The notes below the pieces were generated by a model. The model was not told where the DNA came from and ran no database searches. It saw only the letters and a list, made by a program, of their open reading frames with translations. The translations under genes were made by a program, and so were the position numbers. Shown here in pieces: positions 21,510 through 33,500 of a stretch of DNA of 64,000 bases (positions are counted from its first letter, which is position 1; the number at the start of each line of letters is the position of its first letter). The stretch comes from Basidiobolus meristosporus CBS 931.73 (lineage: Eukaryota; Basidiobolomycota; Basidiobolomycetes; Basidiobolales; Basidiobolaceae), in NCBI GenBank assembly GCA_002104905.1, contig MCFE01000026.1:62001-126000 (forward strand), read 5' to 3'.

Positions 21510-23204
21510 GTGTTACACCCCTTGTTTCCTTGAGCAATATACAGGATTTCAACTTTCAGCACTTGGACCCAGGTGCTCAATCTTAGCTTGTATTATCAAG
21601 CCCAGATACTGGGTATTAAATCTCTTTGAATTGAGTAATACCTAACATTAAAATGTCAGGCACCTTGAGCCCAGGAGCTACATCTCAGCATTGATAATCT
21701 TGATCCAGGTTTTAGATCTATGATCTGATTTCCTAGGCCTAAGTCCTGTATGGCACTCCTCATTCCCTTAAGCAATGTCCAAAATTTCAACTTTCAGCAC
21801 CTGGACTCAGGTCCAGCATCACAGCTTTCATCAATTGTGGCCCAGGTCTTTGATCTTAGCTTGCATTACCATGCCCCAGTACTGGATGTCAATTCTGACT
21901 AAATTGAACAATTTTAACTTCACATATTGGCACCTTGAGCCCAGGTCCCATATTTCAGCTTAAATAACCTAAATCTAGGTTCTGGATCATGACCCTAATC
22001 ACATTGACCCAAGTCCAGGATGATATCCCACATTTCCTTGAGCAAAATCCTAAATTCCAATTTTCAGGACTTGGACCCAGGTCCATAACCTTAATATAGA
22101 TTACTATTCCTAGGACCTAGTATTGACTTTCATCAACTTGAGTCATATACAATAACTCAGCTTTTAGCACCTTGAGCCCAGGTTCTATATCTCAGGTTTC
22201 ATCTCCTGGACCTAGGTTCAAGATCTTAGCTACTATCACTTATATGCAGTTCCTTGATATCAACATTCAGCAACTTGACCCTGGTCCTAGCTATCAACTC
22301 TAATATCAACAAGCAATATGCAAATTCTCAACTTTCAGCATCTGGACACAGGTCTTAGATCCCACTTTTCAGCACCCAGAACCTGGTCCTAGTTCTTCAC
22401 TTTCATACCTGGACCCAGGTCCTAGATCTCACCCTGCTGCATCTGCCCCAATTTCCTGGATCTATATTGTTAGTACATTGACTCAGGTTCTAGATCTTAG
22501 CTAGCATTATATTTCTCAGATCCTGGATATTAAATTTTACTAAATGAGGTAATATCCAACACTACAACTTTTTGTGGCTTGAGCCCAGGCCCTACATCCC
22601 AGCTTTAAAACCCTTGATCTGGTTCTAAATCTTTGCACTGATCACCAGGACCCAAGTCCTGGATAACGCACCTCATATTCTTGAGCAATATCCAAGATTT
22701 TGACTTAGCTTGCACTATCATATCCACATCCTAAACATCAAATCTGATCATATAGAACAATATCTCATATTACAAGCTTTCTAGCTTAAGACCTGGGCCT
22801 ATATCCCAACTTTCACCACCTTGGACCAGGTTCTGGATCTTTGCACTGATCACTTGGACCCAGGTCCTTGATCTTCACTACTATCACTGTGACCAAGGTC
22901 CTGAATGACAACACTCATTTCAATGAGCAATATTCAAAGTTTCCGCTTTCAGCACCTGGATTCAGATCCAACATCCCACCTTTCTTCAACTGGGGCTCAG
23001 GTCTGTTATTTTAGCTTACATTACCATGTCCCGGCCTTGGATATCAGATCTCATTACATTGAGCAGTATTCAACTTATCAACTTTAGGTGCCTTGAGCCC
23101 AAGAGCAGCATCTTAGCTTTCATCCCTTTGAACCAGGCCCTAGTTCTTTGCCCTCATCACCTGGACCAAGTTCCTGGATGACAATCCTTATTTTGTAGAG
23201 TAAT
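21510..23204. repeat. Satellite array, left flank (diverged 34-bp monomers)
   Basis: Degenerate tandem units of about 34-35 bp. Types alternate: CAGCACCTGGACCCAGGTCC-like units, CATCACCTTGAACCAGGTTC-like units, and a spacer unit around TTGAGCAATATCCAAAATTT. Units here are more diverged than in the centre of the array. The first recognisable unit overlaps the broken copia RT at AGTCCTG. No genes. Confidence 0.9.
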
Positions 23205-23214
23205 AGACTTGTTC

Positions 23215-23947
23215 CATCATACCATGCCAGGGCGTGCGGCGCAATCCGCGGTTGTAAAGAACAATTGGGCGCAATATTATATCTACCAGAAGGCAGGATT
23301 GTTCTTGGACAATTTCGCACTATGCGGGACAATCTTGCACACTATGGCACAATCTGACACGATGAGGTTGGCACAGATGATCACGCCAACTTGTAATGTT
23401 TGCATCATGTGCGCAATCAGATACCACTATAATGGCAGGTAAAATCCGGTATTTGGATATGGTTCTTTAATGTAAATGGAAATAAAAGTGTATCACTCTA
23501 TAAACTACACTGATACTTACCATTTTGGTTACCCTCCCCCCAATTGGATGGTATCTCAGTAGTTAATTGGTCCAAAAGTATCCTGAAGCTGGCAGCCCCC
23601 AATTGGCTCATTGACTACTGAAAAAGCTACCAGATTTACCATCAAATATCCCATTTTGCCCATTGAGCAAGTAAATCCCTGATCCTAGTGATTGGACAAG
23701 GTGTCATAGCTAGCACACAAGCAATTGTGTAGGTGCAAAACAGATCCAATAGCTGTACTGGTATTACAGATGACGTATATATATGCAGGGTGTTTATTTA
23801 TAGGGGTTCTGTCTCAAATGTGAGATGACCTTGATATTACTTATATCAAAAATTTGATGATCACTGATTTGCAATGGCTCAATTTGGATTGCAAAAGAAA
23901 AGGGTTGTCGGGATCATTACAAATGTGAGCAATTCAAAGCAATCACA
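23215..23947. other. Left subterminal region of the Harbinger-like element
   Basis: Non-coding as far as I can see. From 23225 to 23370 it contains repeated short words (GCGCAAT, GGGACAATC, GCACTATG, GGCACAATC), plausible transposase-binding sites. The rest holds the probable 3' region of the minus-strand gene. Confidence 0.5.
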
Positions 23948-25180
23948 TCATCTTCTCCTGGGTTTTTTTCTCACAGGGATTACTACTGAAGCATTTGGTA
24001 GTGACTCACTTTGCACACCTATACTACTTCCTGGCTGACTAGCATCTTGGCTACTTGTGTATTTGTAGTCAGTATTTTGCCTCCTAGTTGATGAGTGCAA
24101 TGCTGCAGCTTGGCCGCGCTGAATTGCTCTAACTGAACCGACTGAACTGGCCAGTAGTGCCACGTGCTGACGCGTTCTTTTACTTGCCAAGGGCTCCGGT
24201 GGTTGAGGCACTTCATGTTAGTCATCATCAGTCAGTTGACCAGAAGTAACTTGCTGATGGTCAGGCAAAACGGCACGCGCAGGCGCGCCTTGACACGTTG
24301 AGATGGCCCTTGGCTGAGTTCAATGTGATGCCGCATGTTGACGTGACTTGGTCCACTCCAATGGACTTGTGTCTAAATGAGCAGTTTGGCAAGTTCTTGT
24401 AGTTTTGCTCTGAAGCGCACGCGTTGACTCAACGCGGGGTGTTCTGGTAAAGAGTGTTGGTGTGGTCTGGACTGACATGCGCTGGCGCGCTGTGCTTGTA
24501 AGAGATGGTAGGGAATCCAGCAAGGCATGCTGGCGCAATCTGGACAATGTTGCTTGCATTCTGTATTCTTCCTCCTGAAGCTCACCATCTGATTCCTCAA
24601 TGTATTCACTTACCCTCTGTCTGATACTTTGGAGCTGTTGCCTGGATGAGTCCTGTGTATATTGCTCTTGGAAGCCACTTAGCTCTACTAATATATCACG
24701 TAGTACATTAGTCATTTGAGGCAAAAACTCATTCAAAATCTCTTTGGTTCCCAAAGTTGAGGCACAAATGGACGCATCCAGCCCGTACTGTGCAAATTGC
24801 GCGCAAAATTGTTCCCGCACGGCTTCTTTGTCAAATCCCCTCACTCTCAGCTCATTCTTGATTTCAATACTTGTCTTGTTATATATCTTTTTACATACAT
24901 TGGCTGGCATCTTGATGTAGAACTCTTGCCACAGCTTTCTACTCAAATTCTTCCATCTTTGTTGACTCTCTGAGGTATCTAGTTCTGCTAGATTAATCAG
25001 TAGTGCCCAAATATCTGTATGAAGGCTCATCATAGACACTTGGGCCATACTTAAATCATTTGGGAAGAACTCAAACAGATCCAACATTGGCTTCTTTGTT
25101 CCGGACCGTGCTTGTGAGCTGGGGGATGGGTTTTGTCTGGGTTGTACTAAAGATGAGTTGAGGCTTGGTATGGGGACCAT
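23948..25180 (-). pseudogene. Second protein of the Harbinger-like element (unknown, two in-frame stops)
   Basis: From ATG 25180 leftward, 286 codons are open to a TGA at 24320-24322. The same frame continues with only one further stop (TAA near 24216) to a stop at 23948, so the ancestral protein was about 410 residues. Visible features: a conserved-looking block LDLFEFFPNDLSMAQVSMMS with WALLINLAEL, WKNLSRKLWQEFYIKMPANV, a Gln/Glu-rich helical region (about residues 180-220), a Ser/Thr/Arg-rich part, and a basic C-terminus RKKPRRR that could be a nuclear signal. I do not recognise a Myb/SANT domain, which other Harbinger elements encode in their second gene. Transcribed divergently from the transposase. 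Confidence 0.6.
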
Positions 25181-25515
25181 AGCAATGGATTTGGATACTT
25201 ATACAGCAGTATATTGGCATCAACCTGGTCTTATATGAAATATATATGAAAACTAATGTGATTGTTGAATTTTCCATTTATTATGCATGATGCATCCCGG
25301 ATCGCGTTGACACAGATCAGATCACATCAATCGCAGATTTCCTATTTGATTATAGACCTATGATTAAAGCATCAATAAAAGTACTAAGGCATTGTTTGCG
25401 GATGAATTTTGCGACATAATGATGGGATACATGGCAATTGATGGAGATTTAACCATAATGTATTAAAAATCAGATAAATAATGCAGATCATGCCAAATCA
25501 ATTCAAACCGCCTCC
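25181..25515. promoter_or_regulatory. Divergent promoter region inside the Harbinger-like element
   Basis: This 335-bp A/T-rich interval separates the starts of the two element genes. No gene is seen. Confidence 0.45.
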
Positions 25516-26423
25516 ATGCAATCATCCACCAATTTTAATATGACTTACTCATCTGAATGGTCTTTTCTCATCAATCCCATCACTACCACTGGATTTCCTT
25601 TTGACACACTAGAGGAGATCTATTCCAAGTACTGTGGACCATCACCCCAATCTACTCAAGGAGATCCCTTGTCAAGCTTCTCTGCTATTACAAGAACTAT
25701 TGCCTTACAAGGTTTCATCCCACCATCCATGGCAACAAAAGTCCTAGAAGCTTTCATTCCCAGCTGACAGCAATGGAGAACCACCTTGCAGAGGGTATGA
25801 ATGACTTAGAGCAAGCTTGGAATACTAGGTTCAGAAGCTCCAATAGGCTTCCATATCCCAGAGTGTTCAGCAACAGGTTCCATATCAGGAGTATTTTGGA
25901 TACCTTCCCAGTGAGGATTAACAGACCTTCTAGAGGGCAGAGGCACTTTTATTCTGGCAAGTACAAGGCACACTGTGTGAAGTTTCAAGCACTGTCTGAC
26001 ATTGAGGGTAACATCATCTGGTTTAGTGGGCCATTTGCTGGAAGTAGGCATGACAAAGCACTCTGGGTAGAGAATCATCCTGAATTCAGTAGAGGGGAGA
26101 AATGTATGGCAGACTTAGCCTATATAGGAGAGGATTGTCAGAGATCAGGATGTATTACAGCTTATAGGAAGCCAAGGAATGGTGTGCTTAGCAGGAAGCA
26201 GAAGCTCTGCAATGAGATATTTAATCATTTCAGAGTAAGGGTAGAGCACACATTTGGATATCTGAAGAGATTCAGCATATTGGCAGGTAAATACAGAGGA
26301 AAGTCATATATAGGAGAAAACAGCAGAATAGGTAAAATAGTTAAGATACTTATTAATTCACAGTATGTTCATACAAGAAGACATCCACTGAGAGAAGTGT
26401 GTCTGGAGCATTATGAAGAGTAA
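25516..26423 (+). CDS. Harbinger-like DDE_4 transposase (N-terminus unclear)
   Basis: The catalytic part is the 216-residue frame 25773-26423: LDTFPVRINRP (first Asp), YSGKYKAHCVKFQ, WFSGPFAGSRHDKALW (second Asp), MADLAYIGED, and FNHFRVRVEHTFGYLKRF with the final Glu. This is the PF13359 (DDE_Tnp_4) order. A preceding frame 25516-25767 (MQSSTNFNMTYSSEWSFLIN) probably supplies the N-terminus, but it is in a different frame with a stop at 25765-25767. Either a frameshift or an unrecognised intron separates them. No helix-turn-helix is visible in the N-terminal part. The triad looks intact, the gene as a whole doubtful. Confidence 0.8.
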
Positions 26424-26849
26424 ATAAAGCAAGGAAAGCACTATTCCAAGCAACATAAGTAAGATTGAGTAAAATTACCAGTAACTGTATCATACCACAG
26501 GCATCATGGTAGAAATTATAGTGCCAGATAGTGCCGTAGAGTGCCAGATCAATCCGGCACCATAAACAGGCTGGCACTATGTGGCACTATCCAACAGAAC
26601 AAGTCTAATATGCAAAAGTTAAACTTTCTACACCTGAACCCAGGTTCTAAATCTCAACCTAGAGCATTGTCCAATATATCAACTTTCAGCACCTGGACAT
26701 AGGTTGTAGATCTCAACTTGGAGCACTTGGACACAGGTCCTGGATATCAAGAGAGTAATAACAAACAGGTCCTAAATCTCAGTCTTCAGCACCTGGAATC
26801 AGGTTCTAGATGTCATTTTAGAATTAATAGATTGATATTCAACATGCAA

Positions 26850-28350
26850 TCAGCACCTGGCTCTAGGTCCTAAATCTCAGTTTTAAGCACCTGGACCCAG
26901 GTCCTGGATGTCATATTGGAACTAATAGAGTAATATCAAGCATGCAGTGAGCACCTGGCTTTAGGTCCTAATTCTCAGCCTTCAGTACCTAGACCCAGGT
27001 CCTGGATGTCACATTGTAATCATTAGAGCAATATCTAACAAGCAGTCAGCACCTGGCTCTAGGTTGTAAATCTCAGTCTTCAGCACCAGGACCCAGGTCC
27101 TAAATCTCAGCTTTGAGCCCCTGGACCCAGGTCCTGGATTTCATATTAGGATTAATAGAGTGATATCCAACATGCAATCAGCACCTAGACACAGGTCCTG
27201 GATGTAACCTTGGAGTCAACAGAGCTAAATTTAAACCTCAACTTTGATCACATGGACCTAGATTCATTATAACACATCTTAATTTGTAGAGAAATATCTA
27301 ACATGAAATCAGCACCTGGACCTAGGTCCTGAATAACACTATTCAATTAGTAGAGCAATATCTAACTTGAAATCAGCACCTGGCTCTGTGTCCTAAATTT
27401 TTGCCTTCAGCACCTGGACCCAGGTCCTAGTTTTTAGTTTCATTCACCTGGACCTTGGTTCTGAATAATAATTTTCAGTTAGTAGAGTAATATCTAATAT
27501 GCAATCAGCACCTGGCTCTAGCTCCTAAATCTCATCCTTCAGCCCCTTGACCCAGCTCCTGCATGTTGTAATGAAATTAATGGAGTAATATCTAACATAC
27601 AATCAGTACCTGTTTCTAGGACCTAAATCTCAGTCTTCAGCACCTGGACCCAGGTCCTGGATATCATATTGGAGTTAATAGAGTAATATCAAGCATGCAA
27701 ACAGCACCTGGCTAGAGGTCCTGAAGCTCAGCTTTAAGCACCTGGACCCAGGTCCTGGATGTCATATTGAAATTAATAGAGTGATATCTAGCATGCAATC
27801 AGCACCTAGCTCTAGGTTCCAAATCTCAGCCTTCAGCACCCAGACCCAGGTCCTGGATGTCATACTGGAATTAATAGAGTAATAACCAACATGAAATCTG
27901 AACCTGGCTCTAGGTCCTAAATATCTGCTTTAAGCACCTGGACCCAGGTCCTGGATGTCATGTTGGAATTAATAGATTAATATCTAACATGCAGTCAGCA
28001 CCTGGCTTTAGGCCCTAAATCTCAGCCTTCAGCACCTGTACTCAGGTCCTGGATTTCTTATTGGAATTAATAGAGCAATAGCAAACATGCAATCAGCACC
28101 TGGCTCCAGGTCCTAAATCTCAGCCCTCAGCACATGGACCCAGGTCCTAGTTTGCAACTTTTTTCACCTGGACCTTGGTCCTGATTAACACTTCTCAATT
28201 AACAGAGCAATATCTAACATGAAATCAGCACCTGGACCCAGGTCTTGAAAGACATATTGAAATTAATAGAGTAATATCTAACATGCAATCAGCACCTGGC
28301 TCTAGGTCTTAAATCCCAGCCTTCAGGACATGGACCCAGGTCCTGGACCT
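26850..28350. repeat. 98-bp higher-order repeat zone
   Basis: A composite of two 34-bp units (CACCTGGCTCTAGGTCC type and CACCTGGACCCAGGTCC type) plus a 30-bp linker around ATTAATAGAGTAATATCTAA. The same landmark recurs at 27702, 27800, 27898, 27996, 28094 and, two periods on, 28290, an exact 98-bp spacing. Confidence 0.88.
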
Positions 28351-30190
28351 CAACTTACAGCACCTGGACCTACATCTTAGGTCTCATCCTTCTGAACCTG
28401 GACCCATGTTATGGATCTCATCCTTCAGCACCTGGACCCAGGTCCTGGATCTCTACGTTCAACACCAGAACCCAGGTCCTAGGTCTCAATTTTCAGCACC
28501 TGGACACAGGTCCTATATCTCAGCTTTGAGCACCAGGACCCAAGTCCTTGATATCAACCTTCAGCACCTGGACCCAGGTCCTAGATCCCTACCTTCAACA
28601 CCAGGACCCAGGTCCTAGGTCTCAATTTTCAGCACTTGGACAAAGGTCCAGGTTACCAAGACCCACATTGTAGATCTCAACCTTCAACACCTGGATCCAG
28701 GTCCTATATCTCAACTTTCAGCACCTGGACCCACATCATGGATCTTACCCTTCAGCACCTGGACCCAGGTCTTAGACCACTTCCTTCAACACCATGACCC
28801 AGGACCTAGATATCAACCTTCAGTACCTGGATCCAGGTTGTAGATCTTTACCTTCAGCACCTGGACACAGGTTCTAGATCTCAACATTGAGCACCTGGAC
28901 CCAGGTCCTAGGTCTCATCCTTCAGCACCTGGTCCCAGATCCTAGATCTCAACTTTCAACACCTGGACCCAGGTCCTAGATCTTTTCCATCAGCACCTGG
29001 ACCCAGGTCATGGCTCTTGTCCTTTAGCACCTACGCCCAGGCCCTAGATCTCAGCTTTCAGCACCTGGGCCCTGGTTGTAGATCTCAACCTTCAGCACCT
29101 GGACCCAAGTTCTAGATCACTTCCTTCAGCTCAAGGACCCAGGTCCTAGATCTCATCCTTCAGCTCCTGGACACAAGTCTTAGATCTCAACTTTCAGTAC
29201 CTGGACCCAGGTCCTAGATCTCAAATTTCAGCACCTGGACCCAGGTCATGGCTCTTGTCCTTTAGTATCTACACCCAGGTCCTAGATCTCAGCTTTCAGC
29301 AACTGGGCCCAGGAAGTAGATCTCAACTTTCAGCACCTGGACCCAAGTCCTAGATCTCATCCTTCCGCATGTGGATCCAGGTTGTAACTCTTGTCCTTCA
29401 GCACCTGGACCCAGGTTCTAGATCTCAAATTTTAGCACCTGGACAAAGGTTGTAGATCTCATCTTTAAGCATCCGCACCCAGGTTATGGTCCCAGGTCCT
29501 AGATCTCAATCTTCAGCACCTGGGCCCAGGACCTAGATCTCCATTTTGATCAATTGGACCTTGATCCTGGATGACAAATCTCAATTGGTAGAGCAATATG
29601 TGACATGACAATCTCTGGCATCTGGAACCCAGGTTCTAAGCCTCTTATCCTTCAGCACCTGAACCCAGGTCTTAGATCAATTCTTTCAACTCCAGGACCC
29701 AGGACCTAGAACTAACCTTCAGCACCTGGACCCAGGTCCTAGATCTCAACTTTCAAAACCTGGACCCAGGTCCTAGATCTCAACTTTCAGCACCTGGACC
29801 CAGGTCCAAGATTTCAACTTTCTACACCTGAATCCAGGTCCTAGGTCTCATCCTTCAGCACCTGGACCCAAGTACTAGGTCTCATCCTTCAGCACCTGGT
29901 CCCAGGTCATTATTCTTATTGTTCAGCACCTGGACCCAGGTCCTAGATCTTAACTTTCAGCACCTGGACCCAGGTACTAGATGTTATCCTTCAGCACCAA
30001 CTAAAGTCCTAGATCTCATCCTTCAGCACCTGGACCCAGGTTGTAGACTTCAACCATCAGCACCTGGACCCAGGTCTTAGATCTCATCCTTCAGTACATG
30101 GATCCAGGTGGTCCTAGATCTCACTCTTCAGCACCTGGGCCCAGGTCCTAGATCTCAGCTTCAGCACCTGGACCTACATCCTGGATCTCA
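28350..30190. repeat. Homogeneous core of the array
   Basis: Nearly every unit is of the CAGCACCTGGACCCAGGTCC type with few spacer units. It is the most uniform part of the array. One unit near 30134-30147 has the perfect palindrome ACCTGGGCCCAGGT. Confidence 0.8.
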
Positions 30191-30586
30191 AGCTTCAGCA
30201 CCTGGACTCAGGTCTTGGATCTCAACTTTGATAGCTTGGACTTGGATAATGGATGCCAAATCTCATTTAGTAGAGCAATGTGTGGCATGACAACCTCTGG
30301 CATCTGGAGCCCAGGTTTCAAGCCTCTTCCCTTATCTCCCTGACCTAGGTTGTGGATGAAACTCCTCACTTTCTTGAACAAGATCTCAAGCTTCAGCACC
30401 TGGACTCAGGTCTTGCATCTCAACTTAGATAGCTTGGACTTAGATCATGGATGCCAAATCTCATTTAGTAGAGCAATGTGTAGCATGACAACCTCTGGCA
30501 TCTGGAGCTCAGGTTCCAAGCCTCTTCCCTTATCTCCCTGACCTAGGTTGTGGATGAAACTCCTCATTTTCTTGAACAAGATCTCA
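30191..30586. repeat. Two tandem 198-bp repeat copies
   Basis: Copies begin at 30191 and 30389 (AGCTTCAGCACCTGGACTCA) and the next unit restarts at 30587. The two copies differ at only a handful of positions, pointing to a recent duplication. Confidence 0.85.
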
Positions 30587-33500
30587 AGCTTCAGCACCTG
30601 GACCCACTTCATGCATCTCATCCTTCCGCACCTGGACCCACATCATGGATATTATCCTTCAGCACCTGAACACAGGTCTTAAATCACTTCCTTCAACACC
30701 AGGACCCCAGACCTATATCTCAACCTTCAGCACCTGGACCCAGGTCCTAGATGTTATCCTTCAGCACCAACTAAAGTCCTAGATCTCCTCCTTCAGCATC
30801 TGGACACTGGTGAATCTTAACATTGACCCCTGGAACCAGGCATTAGTTAGTGCACTCATCACCTGGTCTCAGGTCCTGGATGACAACCCTCATTTTATGC
30901 AGTTATATCCACAGTTCAACCTTTAGAACCTGGACCCAGGTCCTAGTTCTCAACCATCAGAACCTTGGCCTAGGTCCTGAATCTCAACCTTCAGCACCTG
31001 TACCTATGTCCTGGATAGCAAATCTGACTTAATATAGCAGTCACTGATATGTTAACATCCAGCATTGTGAGCCCAGGTTTGAAATCTCTTTCCTAATCAC
31101 CTACACCTAGGTTATGCATGATACTTCTCAATTTCTTGAGCATAGTCAAATTTGTCAACATTCAGCACCTGCATGTAGGTCCCAGATCTCACATTTAAGC
31201 ATTTGGACACAGGTCTTGGATATCAGGACTCATTAAATTGAGCAATATCTAACATGAAAGCTTTGAGACTTAGAGCCCAAATGTTGCATCTTAACTTTCA
31301 TCCCCTTGAGCCAGGCCTTAGTTCTTTGCCCTCATCACCTGGTCCAAGGTTGTAGATTACAACCCTCATTTCTTTGAGCATTATCTAAATTTTCAACTTT
31401 CAGTACCTGAGCCCAGGTCTCAGATCTAAAATTTGAGCACCTGGACACAGGTCCTGGATATCAGGGCTGATTACATTGAGCAATATCTAACATCAAAACT
31501 TCAGGCACCTGGAGCCCAAGTGCAGCATCTTAACTTTAACCCCTTAAACCAGGCCCTAGATATTGTCCTCATCCCCAGGTCTCAGGTACTGGACTACAAT
31601 TCTCATTTCATTCAGCTATATCCAAAAGTTCAACTTTTGTCACCTGGACCCAGGGACTAAATCCTAACATTGTGCACTTGAACATAGGTCCTGGATATCA
31701 AGACTCATTAGATTGAGCAATATCTAACATTAGAACTTCTGGCACCTAGAGCCCAAGTCCTGCAGCTCAACTTTTATCCTCTTGCACCAGGTGCTAGTTC
31801 TTTGCCCTGGTCACTGAACCAAGGTCCTGGTTGACAACCCTCATTTCATTCAGTAATATCCAAAAGTTCAACTTTCAGCACCTGGACCCAGGTCTTAGAT
31901 CTCAACTTTGATCACATGGACCTAGGTCCTGGATAACAAATCTCACTCAATAGAGCAGTATTTGACATGAAAACTTATAGCATCTTGAGCCCAGGTTTGA
32001 AATTGCTTTGCTAAACACCTACACTTAGGTTATGGATGATACTCCTCAATTTCTGGAGCAAGGTCAAATTTGTCAACATTCAGCACCTGGACCCAGGTCC
32101 CAGATCTCACATTTGAGCTTTTGGACACAGGTCTTGGATATCAGGACTCATTAAATTGAGCTATATCTCACATCAAAACTTCAGGGACCTAAATCCCAAG
32201 CCTTTCATCTTAACCCCCATCCCCTTGAGCTAGGCCTTGGTTCCTTGCCCTCATCACCTGGTCCAATGTCCTGGATAACAACCCTCATTTGCTTGGGCAA
32301 TCTCCAAAAGCTCAATTTTCAGCACCTGGACCCAGATTCCTGATATTAAATTTAGGCCCTTGGACACAGGTCCTAGATATCAGGACTCAGTATATTGAAC
32401 AATATCTAATATCAAAACTTCAGGCACTTGGAGACCATGTCCTACATCTTAACTAGTATCACTCTGAACCAGGCTTTAGCACTTTGTCCTTATCACCTAG
32501 TCCAAGGTCCTAGATACCAATATTCACTTCATTCAGCAATATCAAAAAGTTCAACTCTCAGCACCTGGAACCAGGTCCTAGACCTCAAACTTCAGCACTT
32601 GTACCCAAGTCCTAGATCTCAACTTTCAGTATTTGGACCCAGGTCCTGGAGCTAAACTTCCATCAATTGGATCCTGATCCTGGATCTTAGCTTGAATCAT
32701 TATTCCTGGTTCCTGAACTTTAACTCTGATTAAATCTAGAAATATCCAGTATTACAACATTTAGCACCTCCAAACTAGATCCTACATTTTATTTTTGATC
32801 ACCTGGACCCAGGTTGATGATCTTAACTATTATCACCTATTGCTAGGTCCTAGATATCCACCTTCAACACCTAGAACATGGTCCCAGATATCAACCCTTA
32901 TTTCATTGAGCATTATCCAATTTAATACTTTCATGACCTGGACCCAGGTTCTATATTTGATGTTTCAACACTTGTACCCAGGTCCTGAATATCACCCCTG
33001 ATATCATTGAGCATAATTCAAGATTTCATCTTTCCGCACCTGGACCCAGGTTCTACATCTTAACAACCACTATATGGACACAGGTCCTAGGTCTTAGCTT
33101 GCATTAGAATGCTAAGGGTTTGGGTATCATATTTCATCAAATTGAACAATATCCAACATTACAGCTTTTGGTGTCTTGAGCCCAGGCTTTACATCCCAGC
33201 TTTAATCACTTTGAACCAGGTTCTAGGTCTTCACCCTCATCACCTGGACACAAGAACTATACCATTGATCTCATCAGCTGGGCCTAGGTCTCAGATCCTA
33301 GCCCTTTTCACCTAGGGCAAGCTCCTGGATGGCTATACTCATTCATTAAGTAATGTCAAATATTTCAACTTTTAACACCTGGACCCAGGTTCTAGATATC
33401 TGCCCTCATCATCTGAGCTCAGGTCTTGTGTGACACCACTCATTTCCTTGAGCCATATCCAAAATTTCAACTTTCAGCACCTGGACCCCAGTCCATTTTC

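Larger units (their letters stand above)
23205..26606. mobile_element. PIF/Harbinger-like DNA transposon inserted in the satellite
   Basis: 3,402 bp bounded by perfect 10-bp terminal inverted repeats AGACTTGTTC (23205-23214) and GAACAAGTCT (26597-26606), flanked on both sides by AAT (23202-23204 and 26607-26609). Removing the element and one AAT restores a normal satellite spacer unit (GAGTAATATGCAAAAGTT). It carries two divergent genes: a transposase (+) and an unknown protein (-). Subterminal regions hold clustered GTGCC/GGCAC and GCACTATG motifs. A 3-bp duplication and a DDE_4 transposase fit PIF/Harbinger, although the usual target is TWA. Confidence 0.9.
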
